A DNA stretch of 5,990 nucleotides from positions 1 to 5,990 of the forward strand of contig CAMHDX010000065.1 of NCBI GenBank assembly GCA_946183895.1, in the 5' to 3' direction. The first letter of the stretch is position 1. The number at the start of each line of letters is the position of its first letter. Both the position numbers and the translations under genes were made by a program. Source of the stretch: an uncultured Porphyromonadaceae bacterium. Lineage in GTDB: Bacteria > Bacteroidota > Bacteroidia > Bacteroidales > Muribaculaceae. The notes beneath the pieces were generated by a model. That model was not told the DNA's origin. It ran no database searches and worked only from the letters and a program-made list of their open reading frames with translations. Below are positions 1 through 5,990 of the stretch, piece by piece.

Positions 1-99
1 GAAATCAAAGAAATCACCGGCGGCAACAGTCTGGAAGCCAACATCCAGTTGGTCCTCAACAACGCACGTCTGGCGGCTCGCACCGCAGCTTGCCTGTAA
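1..99 (+). CDS. psuG: Pseudouridine-5'-phosphate glycosidase, C-terminal fragment (left edge cuts gene)
   Basis: An open frame enters from the left edge and ends at TAA 97-99, giving 32 residues. They read IKEITGGNSLEANIQL and then VLNNARLAARTAACL. The pattern TGG-x-SL-x-x-NI-x-L-V-x-x-NA-x-x-A is what I recall as the C-terminal end of the PsuG/IndA family. That enzyme reversibly splits pseudouridine 5'-phosphate into uracil and ribose 5-phosphate during cytosolic pseudouridine catabolism. The catalytic residues lie upstream of the window and cannot be checked. The lepB start follows after only 19 bases with no visible terminator or promoter, so the two genes are probably co-transcribed. The family call rests on a short tail, so another enzyme with a similar terminal helix is possible. 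Confidence 0.7.
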   Translation, partial: EIKEITGGNSLEANIQLVLNNARLAARTAACL

Positions 100-118
100 C
101 CATCACTGATACAACGAG

Positions 119-1750
119 ATGAACAAGAAGAAATTGATAAAGTGGTGCATCGTCGCCGTCATCATCGCACTGATTGTCATTGTCCTGATGGGCGACATGC
201 GCAGCAACAGCCTCTCGTGGCAGTGGTTGCTACCACTGGTGATAGGCGCATTTGTGGCATGGGGGTGGGACCCTGACGGCACCGGTGCCGCGGCCGACGA
301 CGGCATGCCGGCTTATGACCCGCAAACCGGCGGTCTGATGGAGCGCTTGCGTCGTGTCAAGTGGACGCGCTGGGTGCGATTTGGCATCGTGAGCGCGCTG
401 TTCCTGGCATGGGTCGTGTGGCTGGGCAATCCCTGGGTGCTACTCGCCTGGTTGCTGCTTGCCGACATCTACCTCACACAGTTTATTCCGTGGACCTGGT
501 GGCGCGGGGTCAAGTCGGGTGCTGTGCGCACCGTCATGGGCTGGGTCGATGCCATCGTGTACGCGCTCGTGCTGGTCTACTTCCTGTTCCTATTTGTGGG
601 ACAAAACTACCAGATTCCGTCATCATCACTCGAGAAGACCCTGCTCACCGGCGACTTCCTGTGGGTCAACAAGATGGTATATGGTCCTCGAGTACCGCAA
701 ACGCCGCTACACTTTCCGCTAGCCCAAAACACGTTGCCCATTGTCAACTGCAAGAGCTACATCGAGTGGCCGCAGTTTGACTACCACCGCCTCAAGGGCA
801 TTCGCGACATTCGCCGTGGCGACATCGTGGTGTTCAACGTGCCCAGCGGCGACACCGTTGCCGTGAATTGTCCCAATCCGGACTACTACACCCTGTGCTA
901 CGAGGCGGGAATGCACGTGATGGGCGGGCACTCGGGAGCCACCTTAGAGCAAATCAAGCAAGCCGGTCGCGAGTATATCGCGTCGCACGAGGGCGAGTTC
1001 GGCAAGGTGATCACACGCCCGGTCGACCGCCGCGACAACTATGTGAAGCGCTGTGTGGGCTTGCCCGGCGAGGCACTCAGTGTGGTTGACGGCGAAGTTG
1101 TCATCAACGGGCGTCACATCAGCGAGCCCGAGCATGTGCAATACATGTACTACGTCGCGACCACAGGCAGCATCGATAATGCCACCTTTGAGCGCCTGGG
1201 CATCGCCGTTGAGGACCGCCACAACGCCGAGGGCGGCTACCTGATGCCCTTGACCGGCGCCATGGTGGAGCAACTGCGCCGTCTGCCGATAGTGACCGAT
1301 GTGCAACGCGCTCTCGCCGGCGAGGGCGACGCGCTGCTGACCTATCCCTTGGGCTACGACTACGGCTGGTCGCACCTGGACTACGGCCCTGTGACCATAC
1401 CCAAGCGCGGCATGACCATCACGCTCGATGACAAGAACCTGTCGCTGTACGAGCGCTGCATACACGCCTACGAGGGCAACGAGTTGGAGCGCCGCGCCGA
1501 TGGCACCATCCTCATCAACGGCAAGCCCGCCACGAGCTACACGTTCAAGATGAACTACTACTGGATGATGGGCGACAATCGCGACAACTCGCTCGACTCG
1601 CGCTACTGGGGCTTTGTGCCCGAGGACCACATTGTGGGCACGCCGATGGTGGTGCTGGTGTCGTTCGACAAGGACAAGCCTCTCAACAACGGCGGATTGC
1701 GCTGGAACCGCGTGTGGCGCACTCCAAATCCCGACAAGTTGGAGCAATAA
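119..1750 (+). CDS. lepB: Signal peptidase I, large Bacteroidetes type
   Basis: This inner-membrane protease (S26 family) cleaves signal peptides from exported proteins on the periplasmic side. The 543-aa protein has hydrophobic segments at about residues 6-25, 34-50, 88-125 and 142-161. The last one leads directly into the catalytic box. The nucleophile is expected at S170 within IPSSSLEKTLLTGD. The general-base lysine is K310 in YVKRCVGLPGE. The conserved GDNRDNSLDSRYWGFVP box starts at G485. The usual family pattern is Ser-Met, but here the residue after S170 is Leu. The protein is far longer than E. coli LepB (about 320 aa). The extra length lies in the N-terminal membrane region, between residues about 195 and 300 (including cysteines C211, C251 and C260), and in a large insert at about 345-475. 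Long insertions of this kind are usual in Bacteroidetes LepB. The ATG at 119 fits because a charged MNKKK precedes the first membrane helix. Expression probably comes from a promoter upstream of psuG. Confidence 0.95.
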   Translation: MNKKKLIKWCIVAVIIALIVIVLMGDMRSNSLSWQWLLPLVIGAFVAWGWDPDGTGAAADDGMPAYDPQTGGLMERLRRVKWTRWVRFGIVSALFLAWVVWLGNPWVLLAWLLLADIYLTQFIPWTWWRGVKSGAVRTVMGWVDAIVYALVLVYFLFLFVGQNYQIPSSSLEKTLLTGDFLWVNKMVYGPRVPQTPLHFPLAQNTLPIVNCKSYIEWPQFDYHRLKGIRDIRRGDIVVFNVPSGDTVAVNCPNPDYYTLCYEAGMHVMGGHSGATLEQIKQAGREYIASHEGEFGKVITRPVDRRDNYVKRCVGLPGEALSVVDGEVVINGRHISEPEHVQYMYYVATTGSIDNATFERLGIAVEDRHNAEGGYLMPLTGAMVEQLRRLPIVTDVQRALAGEGDALLTYPLGYDYGWSHLDYGPVTIPKRGMTITLDDKNLSLYERCIHAYEGNELERRADGTILINGKPATSYTFKMNYYWMMGDNRDNSLDSRYWGFVPEDHIVGTPMVVLVSFDKDKPLNNGGLRWNRVWRTPNPDKLEQ

Positions 1751-1802
1751 GCCCCCGATAGGTGGCAAAAAAAGCGTGATTGGCTGAATTTATTGTGCCG
1801 CT

Positions 1803-1820
1803 TAGTGTTAACAATCACTA
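1803..1820. repeat. Small inverted repeat overlapping the predicted -7 element
   Basis: TAGTG at 1803-1807 and CACTA at 1816-1820 form perfect 5-base arms around an 8-base centre containing GTTAAC. The right arm overlaps the first two bases of the predicted -7 box. A second pair, GTGATT (1776-1781) and AATCAC (1813-1818), shares the right arm and spans the -33 region. The position would suit a regulator-binding site, but arms this short occur often by chance. Confidence 0.3.
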
Positions 1821-1826
1821 CATTTG
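1819..1826 (+). promoter_or_regulatory. Predicted Bacteroidetes-type promoter (-7 element TACATTTG) for the VTC/DUF4956 operon
   Basis: TACATTTG at 1819-1826 matches the Bacteroidetes primary sigma factor -7 consensus TAnnTTTG exactly and is followed by CACC, a common continuation. The matching -33 element is weak: TTGTG at 1793-1797, about 21 bases upstream. Transcription would start near 1832-1835, leaving a leader of about 30 bases before the ATG at 1865. It lies in the only gap over 100 bases in the window. This supports separate transcription of the five-gene block from lepB, although read-through is possible since I see no convincing terminator after lepB. Confidence 0.65.
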
Positions 1827-1864
1827 CACCACAATCGCCAACGATGTCAACCAAAAATTGAGTA

Positions 1865-2659
1865 ATGACCGCCATTGACGACATATTGCGGCAAATGCAG
1901 CCAATCACACTCGAGCAGATGAGCGGTGTGAAACTGATGAACCGTAGTGATACAAAGTTTATCACTACCGAGGCTCGCTTGCTGCAACTGCTGACGCTGG
2001 CGCGCAACCACTACTATGTGCAAGACATCGACGGCATCAAGGTGGGTCGCTATCGCACACTCTACTACGACACCACCCGCCACGAGATGTACCTTGCCCA
2101 CCTGCACGGTCATGCCGGCAGGCAAAAGATACGGGTGCGCCACTACATGGACTCGGCGCTGAGTTTTCTTGAGGTCAAGACCAAGAACAACCATGGCCGC
2201 ACGCGCAAGAAGCGCGTTGCGGTGGACCACCACGCTGCCATTGCCGCGACCACCGAGGCGGCTCGGCGCGACTTGATTGAGGACAACAAGGACTTCGTGT
2301 GCAGCAAGCTGCACTATGCTCCCGAGACCTTGACGGGGCACCTCAACAACGAGTTTGAGCGCATCACCCTGGTCAACACCGCCATGACCGAGCGGCTCAC
2401 CATTGACCGCGCGTTGCGATTTGACAACATCCTCACCGGCAACCGGTTTGACCTGAGCGGACTGGTAATCATCGAGCTCAAGCGCGACGGCCTCAAGCCA
2501 TCGCCCATCCTGGCGTTGCTGCGCGAGTTGCGCATCATGCCGCACGGGTTCAGCAAGTATTGCATGGGCATGGCATTCACCTCGTCGCGCCAGGCCCTGC
2601 CACAGGGCCGATTTAAGGAACGGTTAAGATATGCACTCAAAATGCTTGACACACAATAA
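1865..2659 (+). CDS. VTC-domain polyphosphate polymerase family protein
   Basis: This 264-aa soluble protein has no signal peptide or membrane helix and consists almost entirely of a VTC domain. In yeast Vtc4 this tunnel-shaped triphosphate-tunnel fold builds polyphosphate from ATP. Motifs in order are: LMNRSDTKF (R27, K31); YYDT at 67-70; the paired tunnel arginines R90 and R92 in KIRVRHY; E103-V-K105-T followed by the basic run R112-R117; FERI with R166; ERLTID with R177; IIELK with E204 and K206; and SKYCMG with K231. These match by eye the basic tunnel residues and metal-binding glutamate of Vtc4, so the site looks intact. No SPX domain (the inositol-pyrophosphate sensor of eukaryotic VTC) is present, so control must differ. 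The ATG at 1865 gives the family's typical N-terminus, a short helix before LMNR. It is the first gene of the operon, 54 bases before the DUF4956 gene. Substrate and product are inferred from the family; few bacterial members have been studied. Confidence 0.88.
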   Translation: MTAIDDILRQMQPITLEQMSGVKLMNRSDTKFITTEARLLQLLTLARNHYYVQDIDGIKVGRYRTLYYDTTRHEMYLAHLHGHAGRQKIRVRHYMDSALSFLEVKTKNNHGRTRKKRVAVDHHAAIAATTEAARRDLIEDNKDFVCSKLHYAPETLTGHLNNEFERITLVNTAMTERLTIDRALRFDNILTGNRFDLSGLVIIELKRDGLKPSPILALLRELRIMPHGFSKYCMGMAFTSSRQALPQGRFKERLRYALKMLDTQ

Positions 2660-2713
2660 TTGCCCTGTCCGGCTACGTTATATTAATAAGAAACACCCTA
2701 ATTCTTGTCTACG

Positions 2714-3394
2714 ATGGACCAAATATTATCATTTGACGTGAGTCACGAGTTCCTGGATATGCTGATCAGGTTCGGCATCAGCACCCTGTTTGCATGGATT
2801 ATTGTTGACCGCATGTACTTCAAGAAGAGCACTCGCCGCGACTTCTACTTCACATTCATGCTCTCAAGCATCGCGATATTCTTTATCGTGTTCTTCATGA
2901 TATTTGTCCTCGAGGACATGAAGACCAAGACGAGCATCGGCATCGGCATCGGCTTGTTCGGTATCTTCTCAATCATGCGCTACCGCACCGACGCGATGCC
3001 GGTGCGCGAGATGACCTACCTGTTCCTGCTGGTGGCACTCGCGGTGGTCAACGCCATCGCCAACTCGATGAGCATCGTTGAACTGGTGCTCACCAACCTG
3101 ATTGTGGTGGTTAGCATCGCCCTGTGTGAATGGCACCTGGGAACCGGGCACAGCAAGTTGATACAATACGACCGCATTGAGCTCATTGTGCCCGAGCGTC
3201 GGCAAGAGTTGATTGACGACCTTGAAAAGCGCACCGGCCTCAAGATTGAGCAAGTGAGCGTGGGCGCGATTGACTTCTTGCGCGACATGGCGATTGTCAA
3301 GATATTCTATAAATCCGAGCACTCAAGTGGAGAGGAGGAAATCAACCACATGACCAAATTACCTAAACAACAATGGGAATCAAGCGACGACTAA
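2714..3394 (+). CDS. DUF4956 integral membrane protein
   Basis: The 226-aa protein has about five hydrophobic segments: residues 14-33, 44-66, 74-88 (Gly-rich, SIGIGIGLFGIFSI), 101-116 and 121-138. A soluble C-terminal domain (about 150-200) follows, predicted cytoplasmic with a beta-alpha-beta pattern (YDRIELIVPERRQELIDDL and then the IEQVSV and MAIVKIFY strands). The motif GLFGIFSIMRYRTDAMPVRE followed by MTYLF is the hallmark of DUF4956 as I know it. Its biochemical role is unknown. These proteins frequently neighbour VTC-domain genes, suggesting DUF4956 is the membrane partner of the polymerase, possibly an anchor or translocation channel; this is inference. I prefer the ATG at 2714 to the in-frame TTG at 2705 because DUF4956 proteins commonly start just before the first amphipathic helix. 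The 3' end overlaps the next gene by 22 bases. The acidic tail past residue 200 is probably disordered. Confidence 0.85.
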   Translation: MDQILSFDVSHEFLDMLIRFGISTLFAWIIVDRMYFKKSTRRDFYFTFMLSSIAIFFIVFFMIFVLEDMKTKTSIGIGIGLFGIFSIMRYRTDAMPVREMTYLFLLVALAVVNAIANSMSIVELVLTNLIVVVSIALCEWHLGTGHSKLIQYDRIELIVPERRQELIDDLEKRTGLKIEQVSVGAIDFLRDMAIVKIFYKSEHSSGEEEINHMTKLPKQQWESSDD

Positions 3395-4131
3395 TTACAC
3401 TGTGCGTGGCAGCAACAATGGCGCTTGCCGGCACCGTTCATGCCGACGACAGCGGCTTGATTGTCGAGGCGGGCACCAGCCACAAGTTCAGCAAAACCGT
3501 CTCGGCAGACATTGACGCCGAGTTCCGCACGCGCAACCACTTCCGCACGGTTGACCGTGTGGGCATCGGTGCCGACGTATCCTACAAGCCGTGGAAGTTT
3601 ATCAAATTCTCGGCGGGGTACACTTTACTCATCGACAACAACGAGGAGAAGATAACCCGCAACACCGACGGCAGTTACAACAACTGGCGGCCCAGCTACT
3701 ACGGCACGCGCCACCGCTTCAACGTGAGCGTGACCGGCGAGTGGCGTCCCATCAAGCGATTGAAGCTCTCGCTGCGCGAGCGCTGGCAGTACACCCACCG
3801 CGCCCTGCGCGACGACGTGCGCCGCTACGACTTCGACAACGAGTGGTGGGAGACCACATCGGTCAGACAACAGGATAAACACGTGCTGCGCAGCCGCTTG
3901 CAGATATCCTACGACTTCCCCAACTGGAAACTGGACCCTGTCGCCAGCGTGGAGTTCCACAACGCGATGGCGCTCGAGAAGACCCGTTTCACCATCGGCA
4001 CGTCATACGAGATCAAGAAGACCCACGAGTTCGGCATCTACTACCGCTACGACCTGCTCAGTGACAATGACAAGGACGATTACGACGCCAACATCCACTG
4101 CATCGGCGTCACTTACAGTTACAAATTTTAA
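3373..4131 (+). CDS. DUF2490-type outer-membrane beta-barrel protein
   Basis: The 252-aa precursor begins with a clear Sec signal peptide: MGIKRR, a hydrophobic core at 7-20, and a likely cleavage after VHA (A24/D25). The rest is a run of alternating strands rich in Tyr, Trp, Arg and Phe, such as FIKFSAGYTLLID, RHRFNVSVTGEWRPI and EFGIYYRYDLLS. It ends in IGVTYSYKF, whose terminal Phe is typical of BAM-inserted barrels. The layout, with a strand giving D-x-E-x-R near residues 47-52 and a central RxRxQYxHR-like strand, matches DUF2490, an uncharacterised Bacteroidetes/Proteobacteria family. About 10-12 strands would fit the length. The start lies inside the DUF4956 gene in another frame, and the signal peptide supports ATG 3373 strongly. 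Translation is probably coupled to the preceding gene. It could serve as a pore or as a surface scaffold for the lipoprotein encoded next; the sequence does not decide. Confidence 0.8.
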   Translation: MGIKRRLITLCVAATMALAGTVHADDSGLIVEAGTSHKFSKTVSADIDAEFRTRNHFRTVDRVGIGADVSYKPWKFIKFSAGYTLLIDNNEEKITRNTDGSYNNWRPSYYGTRHRFNVSVTGEWRPIKRLKLSLRERWQYTHRALRDDVRRYDFDNEWWETTSVRQQDKHVLRSRLQISYDFPNWKLDPVASVEFHNAMALEKTRFTIGTSYEIKKTHEFGIYYRYDLLSDNDKDDYDANIHCIGVTYSYKF

Positions 4132-4143
4132 AGCCACCTGACG

Positions 4144-5364
4144 ATGAAACACTATATATGGCTCATTGCAGCCTCGCTGATGCTGAATGCCTGCATCAAG
4201 GATGACACCAAATTTGGCGACCTGGTGCCTGCCGACACCGGCGAGGACCCTGTGCCCATTGTGCCCGTGTCGATTGAGTTTGACTACACGGCACTGAGCG
4301 GTGAGACCGAGGACATCCCCACCGACCCCACCGACGAGACCTACAATGACTATGTCGAGCACGACACCTTCAACCGCACCATCACTATCACCTACAACGG
4401 CGAGAGCGCGACAGTGACCGGGCGCTACAGCGGCGCGACAGTGACCACCGATGGTGCCCACGTGACGGTGAACAACACCCTGAGCCGCATTCACCTGGTC
4501 GTGACCGGCAGCAGCGACAACGGCTCGCTCAAAGTTTACAGCGACCACAAGTACAAGTTGTCGCTCAACGGAGTGACACTAACCAATCCCACCGGTCCGG
4601 CAATCAACAACCAGTGCGGCAAGACCCTGTATCTGGTCTTGCCTGAGGACACCGACAACACGCTGCAAGACGGCGCCACCTACACCGACATCCCCGACGA
4701 CGAGCAAGCCAAGGCGGCGTTGTTCAGCGAGGGGCAAATCATCTTTAGCGGCAACGGGACGTTGACAGTCACCGCTGTGGGACGCGGCGGAGTGTATAGC
4801 GACGACTACATCAGGGTGCGACCGGGTGTCATGCTCAACGTGACCAGCACCGCAGCCCATGCCATCAAGAGCAACGACGGGCTGTGGATTGACGGCGGTG
4901 TGATAAACGCGTCAACATCGGCTGCGGGCTCCAAGGCGATTCGCAGCGAGAACGTGCTCAACGTGAGCGGTGGTCGCTTGGTGGCAATCACCACCGCCGG
5001 CAGTGTCATTGACACCACCACCGGCATCGCCGACACCACATCGTGTGCCGCCATCAAGTGCGACAGCCTGATGACAGTCAGCGCCGGCACATTGCGCCTC
5101 AAGAGCACCGGCGAGGGTGGCAAGGGTCTCAACGCCGCGAGCGACCTGACAATAACCGGCGGTAGCATCGAGGTGGTCACAACCGGCGAGAAAGGCCTGT
5201 CAACTCCCAAGGGCATCAAGGTGGACGGCACCCTGACCATGAGCGCCGGATACCTGTACAGCTACAGTGCCGTGGCTACTCCACTTGAAGCGATGGACCT
5301 GCAATTGTCCACGTCCTACATCACCTATGAGCGCAAACCCCGACGCGTGATTATCCAGTATTGA
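4144..5364 (+). CDS. Surface lipoprotein with Cthe_2159-type carbohydrate-binding beta-helix domain
   Basis: The 406-aa protein starts with a lipoprotein signal peptide with lipobox LNAC (C17 acylated). The residues after the Cys read I-K-D-D-T, which fits the X-K-(D/E)2-X lipoprotein export signal described in Bacteroidetes, so the cell surface is the likely destination. An acidic, Pro/Thr-rich linker (about 20-75) follows, then a short strand-rich region (78-130). The Cthe_2159-like domain (about 138-406) shows LNGVTLTNPTGPAINN, the strand TLYLVLPEDTDNTLQDG, IIFSGNGTLTVTA, and then repeated beta-helix turns such as IKSNDGLWIDGGVIN, IRSENVLNVSGGRL and LNAASDLTITGGSIEV. The founding member from Clostridium thermocellum is reported to bind cellulose or polygalacturonate with calcium, so polysaccharide binding is plausible. 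The lack of catalytic motifs argues against a lyase. It starts 12 bases after the barrel gene and ends 2 bases before the kinase gene. The true ligand is unknown. Confidence 0.85.
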   Translation: MKHYIWLIAASLMLNACIKDDTKFGDLVPADTGEDPVPIVPVSIEFDYTALSGETEDIPTDPTDETYNDYVEHDTFNRTITITYNGESATVTGRYSGATVTTDGAHVTVNNTLSRIHLVVTGSSDNGSLKVYSDHKYKLSLNGVTLTNPTGPAINNQCGKTLYLVLPEDTDNTLQDGATYTDIPDDEQAKAALFSEGQIIFSGNGTLTVTAVGRGGVYSDDYIRVRPGVMLNVTSTAAHAIKSNDGLWIDGGVINASTSAAGSKAIRSENVLNVSGGRLVAITTAGSVIDTTTGIADTTSCAAIKCDSLMTVSAGTLRLKSTGEGGKGLNAASDLTITGGSIEVVTTGEKGLSTPKGIKVDGTLTMSAGYLYSYSAVATPLEAMDLQLSTSYITYERKPRRVIIQY

Positions 5365-5366
5365 GC

Positions 5367-5990
5367 ATGAAAAGCAAGCGCGAGAACCTGGTTTACCTCA
5401 CAATGTGGGTATTTATTCTAGTGCTCACCATTGTCATCGCCTTTATCCGCTCTACTCTCATTCCGGAGGACACCTTCCACTGGCGCGACATCTTACGCTT
5501 GTGGCAGGCGCTGGTGGTCTATCTGGTCGCGTTCTTGATACACAACCACTGTGTCGCGCCATTCCTGATTGACAAGCACAGCAAGGTCAAATACATCCTC
5601 AGCGGCATGGTGCTAATTGCCGCAATCATGACTTATCAGCTGCACAACCGGCCGGACCGCGACTTCCCTCCGCAACAAGAAATCAGCACGGCGAGCGCCG
5701 CCGGTGACCGCGCTACTGAACCGGGCGCTCCGGCAACCGCCGCCTCACTGCCACCACGTCCCCCTCGCCCACCATTGGGCATTTACGAGGTAACATCGCT
5801 GATGATGCTGCTGACGCTACTGGGCACCAACCTGGGCATCAAATACTATTATCGCACCGAGGAGGAACGCGAGCGCATGCTTCAACACAAGGCGGTCAGC
5901 CTGCAACAAGAGTTGGACTACTTGCGCTACCAGGTCAATCCACACTTCTTCATGAATACCCTCAACAACATTCATGCCCTGGTAGACATT
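5367..5990 (+). CDS. Sensor histidine kinase, LytS/YehU family, N-terminal part (right edge cuts gene)
   Basis: The first 208 codons of a membrane histidine kinase are present; the frame is open to the window end. Hydrophobic segments lie at about residues 9-30, 43-64, 74-91 and 139-160, giving four helices with both ends cytoplasmic. Between helices 3 and 4 is a roughly 45-residue extracytoplasmic loop rich in Pro, Ala and Arg, including PPRPPRPP, which may be the sensing region or just a linker. After the fourth helix comes a coiled coil (EEERERMLQHKAVSLQQELD) and the His_kinase (PF06580) phosphoacceptor motif LRYQVNPHFFMNTLNN, with the phosphorylated His at 193. The ATPase domain lies beyond the edge. 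Such kinases normally act with a LytTR DNA-binding response regulator, expected immediately downstream. It starts 2 bases after the lipoprotein stop, so it is almost certainly in the same operon and may control it. Confidence 0.9.
   Translation, partial: MKSKRENLVYLTMWVFILVLTIVIAFIRSTLIPEDTFHWRDILRLWQALVVYLVAFLIHNHCVAPFLIDKHSKVKYILSGMVLIAAIMTYQLHNRPDRDFPPQQEISTASAAGDRATEPGAPATAASLPPRPPRPPLGIYEVTSLMMLLTLLGTNLGIKYYYRTEEERERMLQHKAVSLQQELDYLRYQVNPHFFMNTLNNIHALVDI

Noticed and set aside
944..1768. Long 274-codon open frame on the - strand opposite lepB
   Set aside because: It lies entirely antisense to a strongly conserved signal peptidase, and its translation is a Val/Ala/His-rich string with no domain. 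It is a shadow of the GC-rich codon usage.
1751..1790. Possible terminator after lepB (C-rich then A-rich stretch)
   Set aside because: There is no stable GC hairpin followed by a T run on the + strand; the run is A7 and has no stem upstream.
1847..2545. 232-codon open frame on the - strand opposite the VTC gene
   Set aside because: The opposite frame carries all VTC motifs. The antisense product has shadow-like composition and no recognisable fold.
2646..2700. TTGACA at 2646-2651 and an AT-rich stretch near 2681-2693 as a possible promoter before DUF4956
   Set aside because: No -10 or TAnnTTTG element lies at a proper distance, and the 54-base gap fits ordinary operon spacing.
2934..2951. 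Three tandem copies of GCATCG inside the DUF4956 gene
   Set aside because: They encode the conserved Ile-Gly alternation of a membrane helix, and copy changes would stay in frame, so this is not a convincing phase-variable tract.
3333..3352. Perfect AGGAGG at 3333-3338 followed 11 bases later by an ATG at 3350
   Set aside because: The ATG is in frame inside the DUF4956 gene and would give only a 14-residue peptide. The motif encodes Glu codons and is 34 bases from the real downstream start at 3373, too far to serve it. Bacteroidetes also rely little on Shine-Dalgarno sites.

Overview
The window looks like a chromosomal segment of a GC-rich member of the Bacteroidales. A Muribaculaceae-like gut organism is my best guess, from general resemblance only. 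The evidence is a very large multi-insert signal peptidase I, Bacteroidetes-typical DUF4956 and DUF2490 proteins, a TAnnTTTG-type promoter and a lipoprotein with a Bacteroidetes surface-export signature. All genes are on the + strand. I see no tRNA, rRNA, CRISPR array, insertion sequence or clear terminator.

Positions 1-1750 form a housekeeping pair. The first 99 bases are the C-terminal end of what looks like pseudouridine-5'-phosphate glycosidase (PsuG). After 19 bases comes signal peptidase I (LepB, 543 aa), the inner-membrane serine/lysine protease that removes signal peptides. Its catalytic Ser, Lys and GDN-R motif are all visible, but the residue after the catalytic Ser is Leu instead of the usual Met.

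Positions 1751-1864 are the only sizeable intergenic gap (114 bases). It holds a good Bacteroidetes -7 element (TACATTTG) and a small inverted repeat that overlaps it, so a new transcription unit probably starts here.

Positions 1865-5990 hold five tightly packed genes that look like one operon running off the right edge. In order they are: a soluble VTC-type polyphosphate polymerase domain protein; a DUF4956 integral membrane protein; a DUF2490 outer-membrane beta-barrel with signal peptide, overlapping the previous gene by 22 bases; a Cthe_2159-type beta-helix lipoprotein that probably sits on the cell surface; and the N-terminal part of a LytS/YehU-family sensor histidine kinase. Predicted locations run from cytoplasm to inner membrane to outer membrane to surface, with a membrane sensor encoded last.

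The most interesting hypothesis is that the VTC and DUF4956 proteins form a split bacterial counterpart of the eukaryotic VTC complex, with catalytic domain and membrane domain on separate chains. It would make polyphosphate or a related anionic polymer, be functionally linked to an envelope/surface module, and be controlled by its own sensor. The families are recognised from sequence; the joint function is inference.
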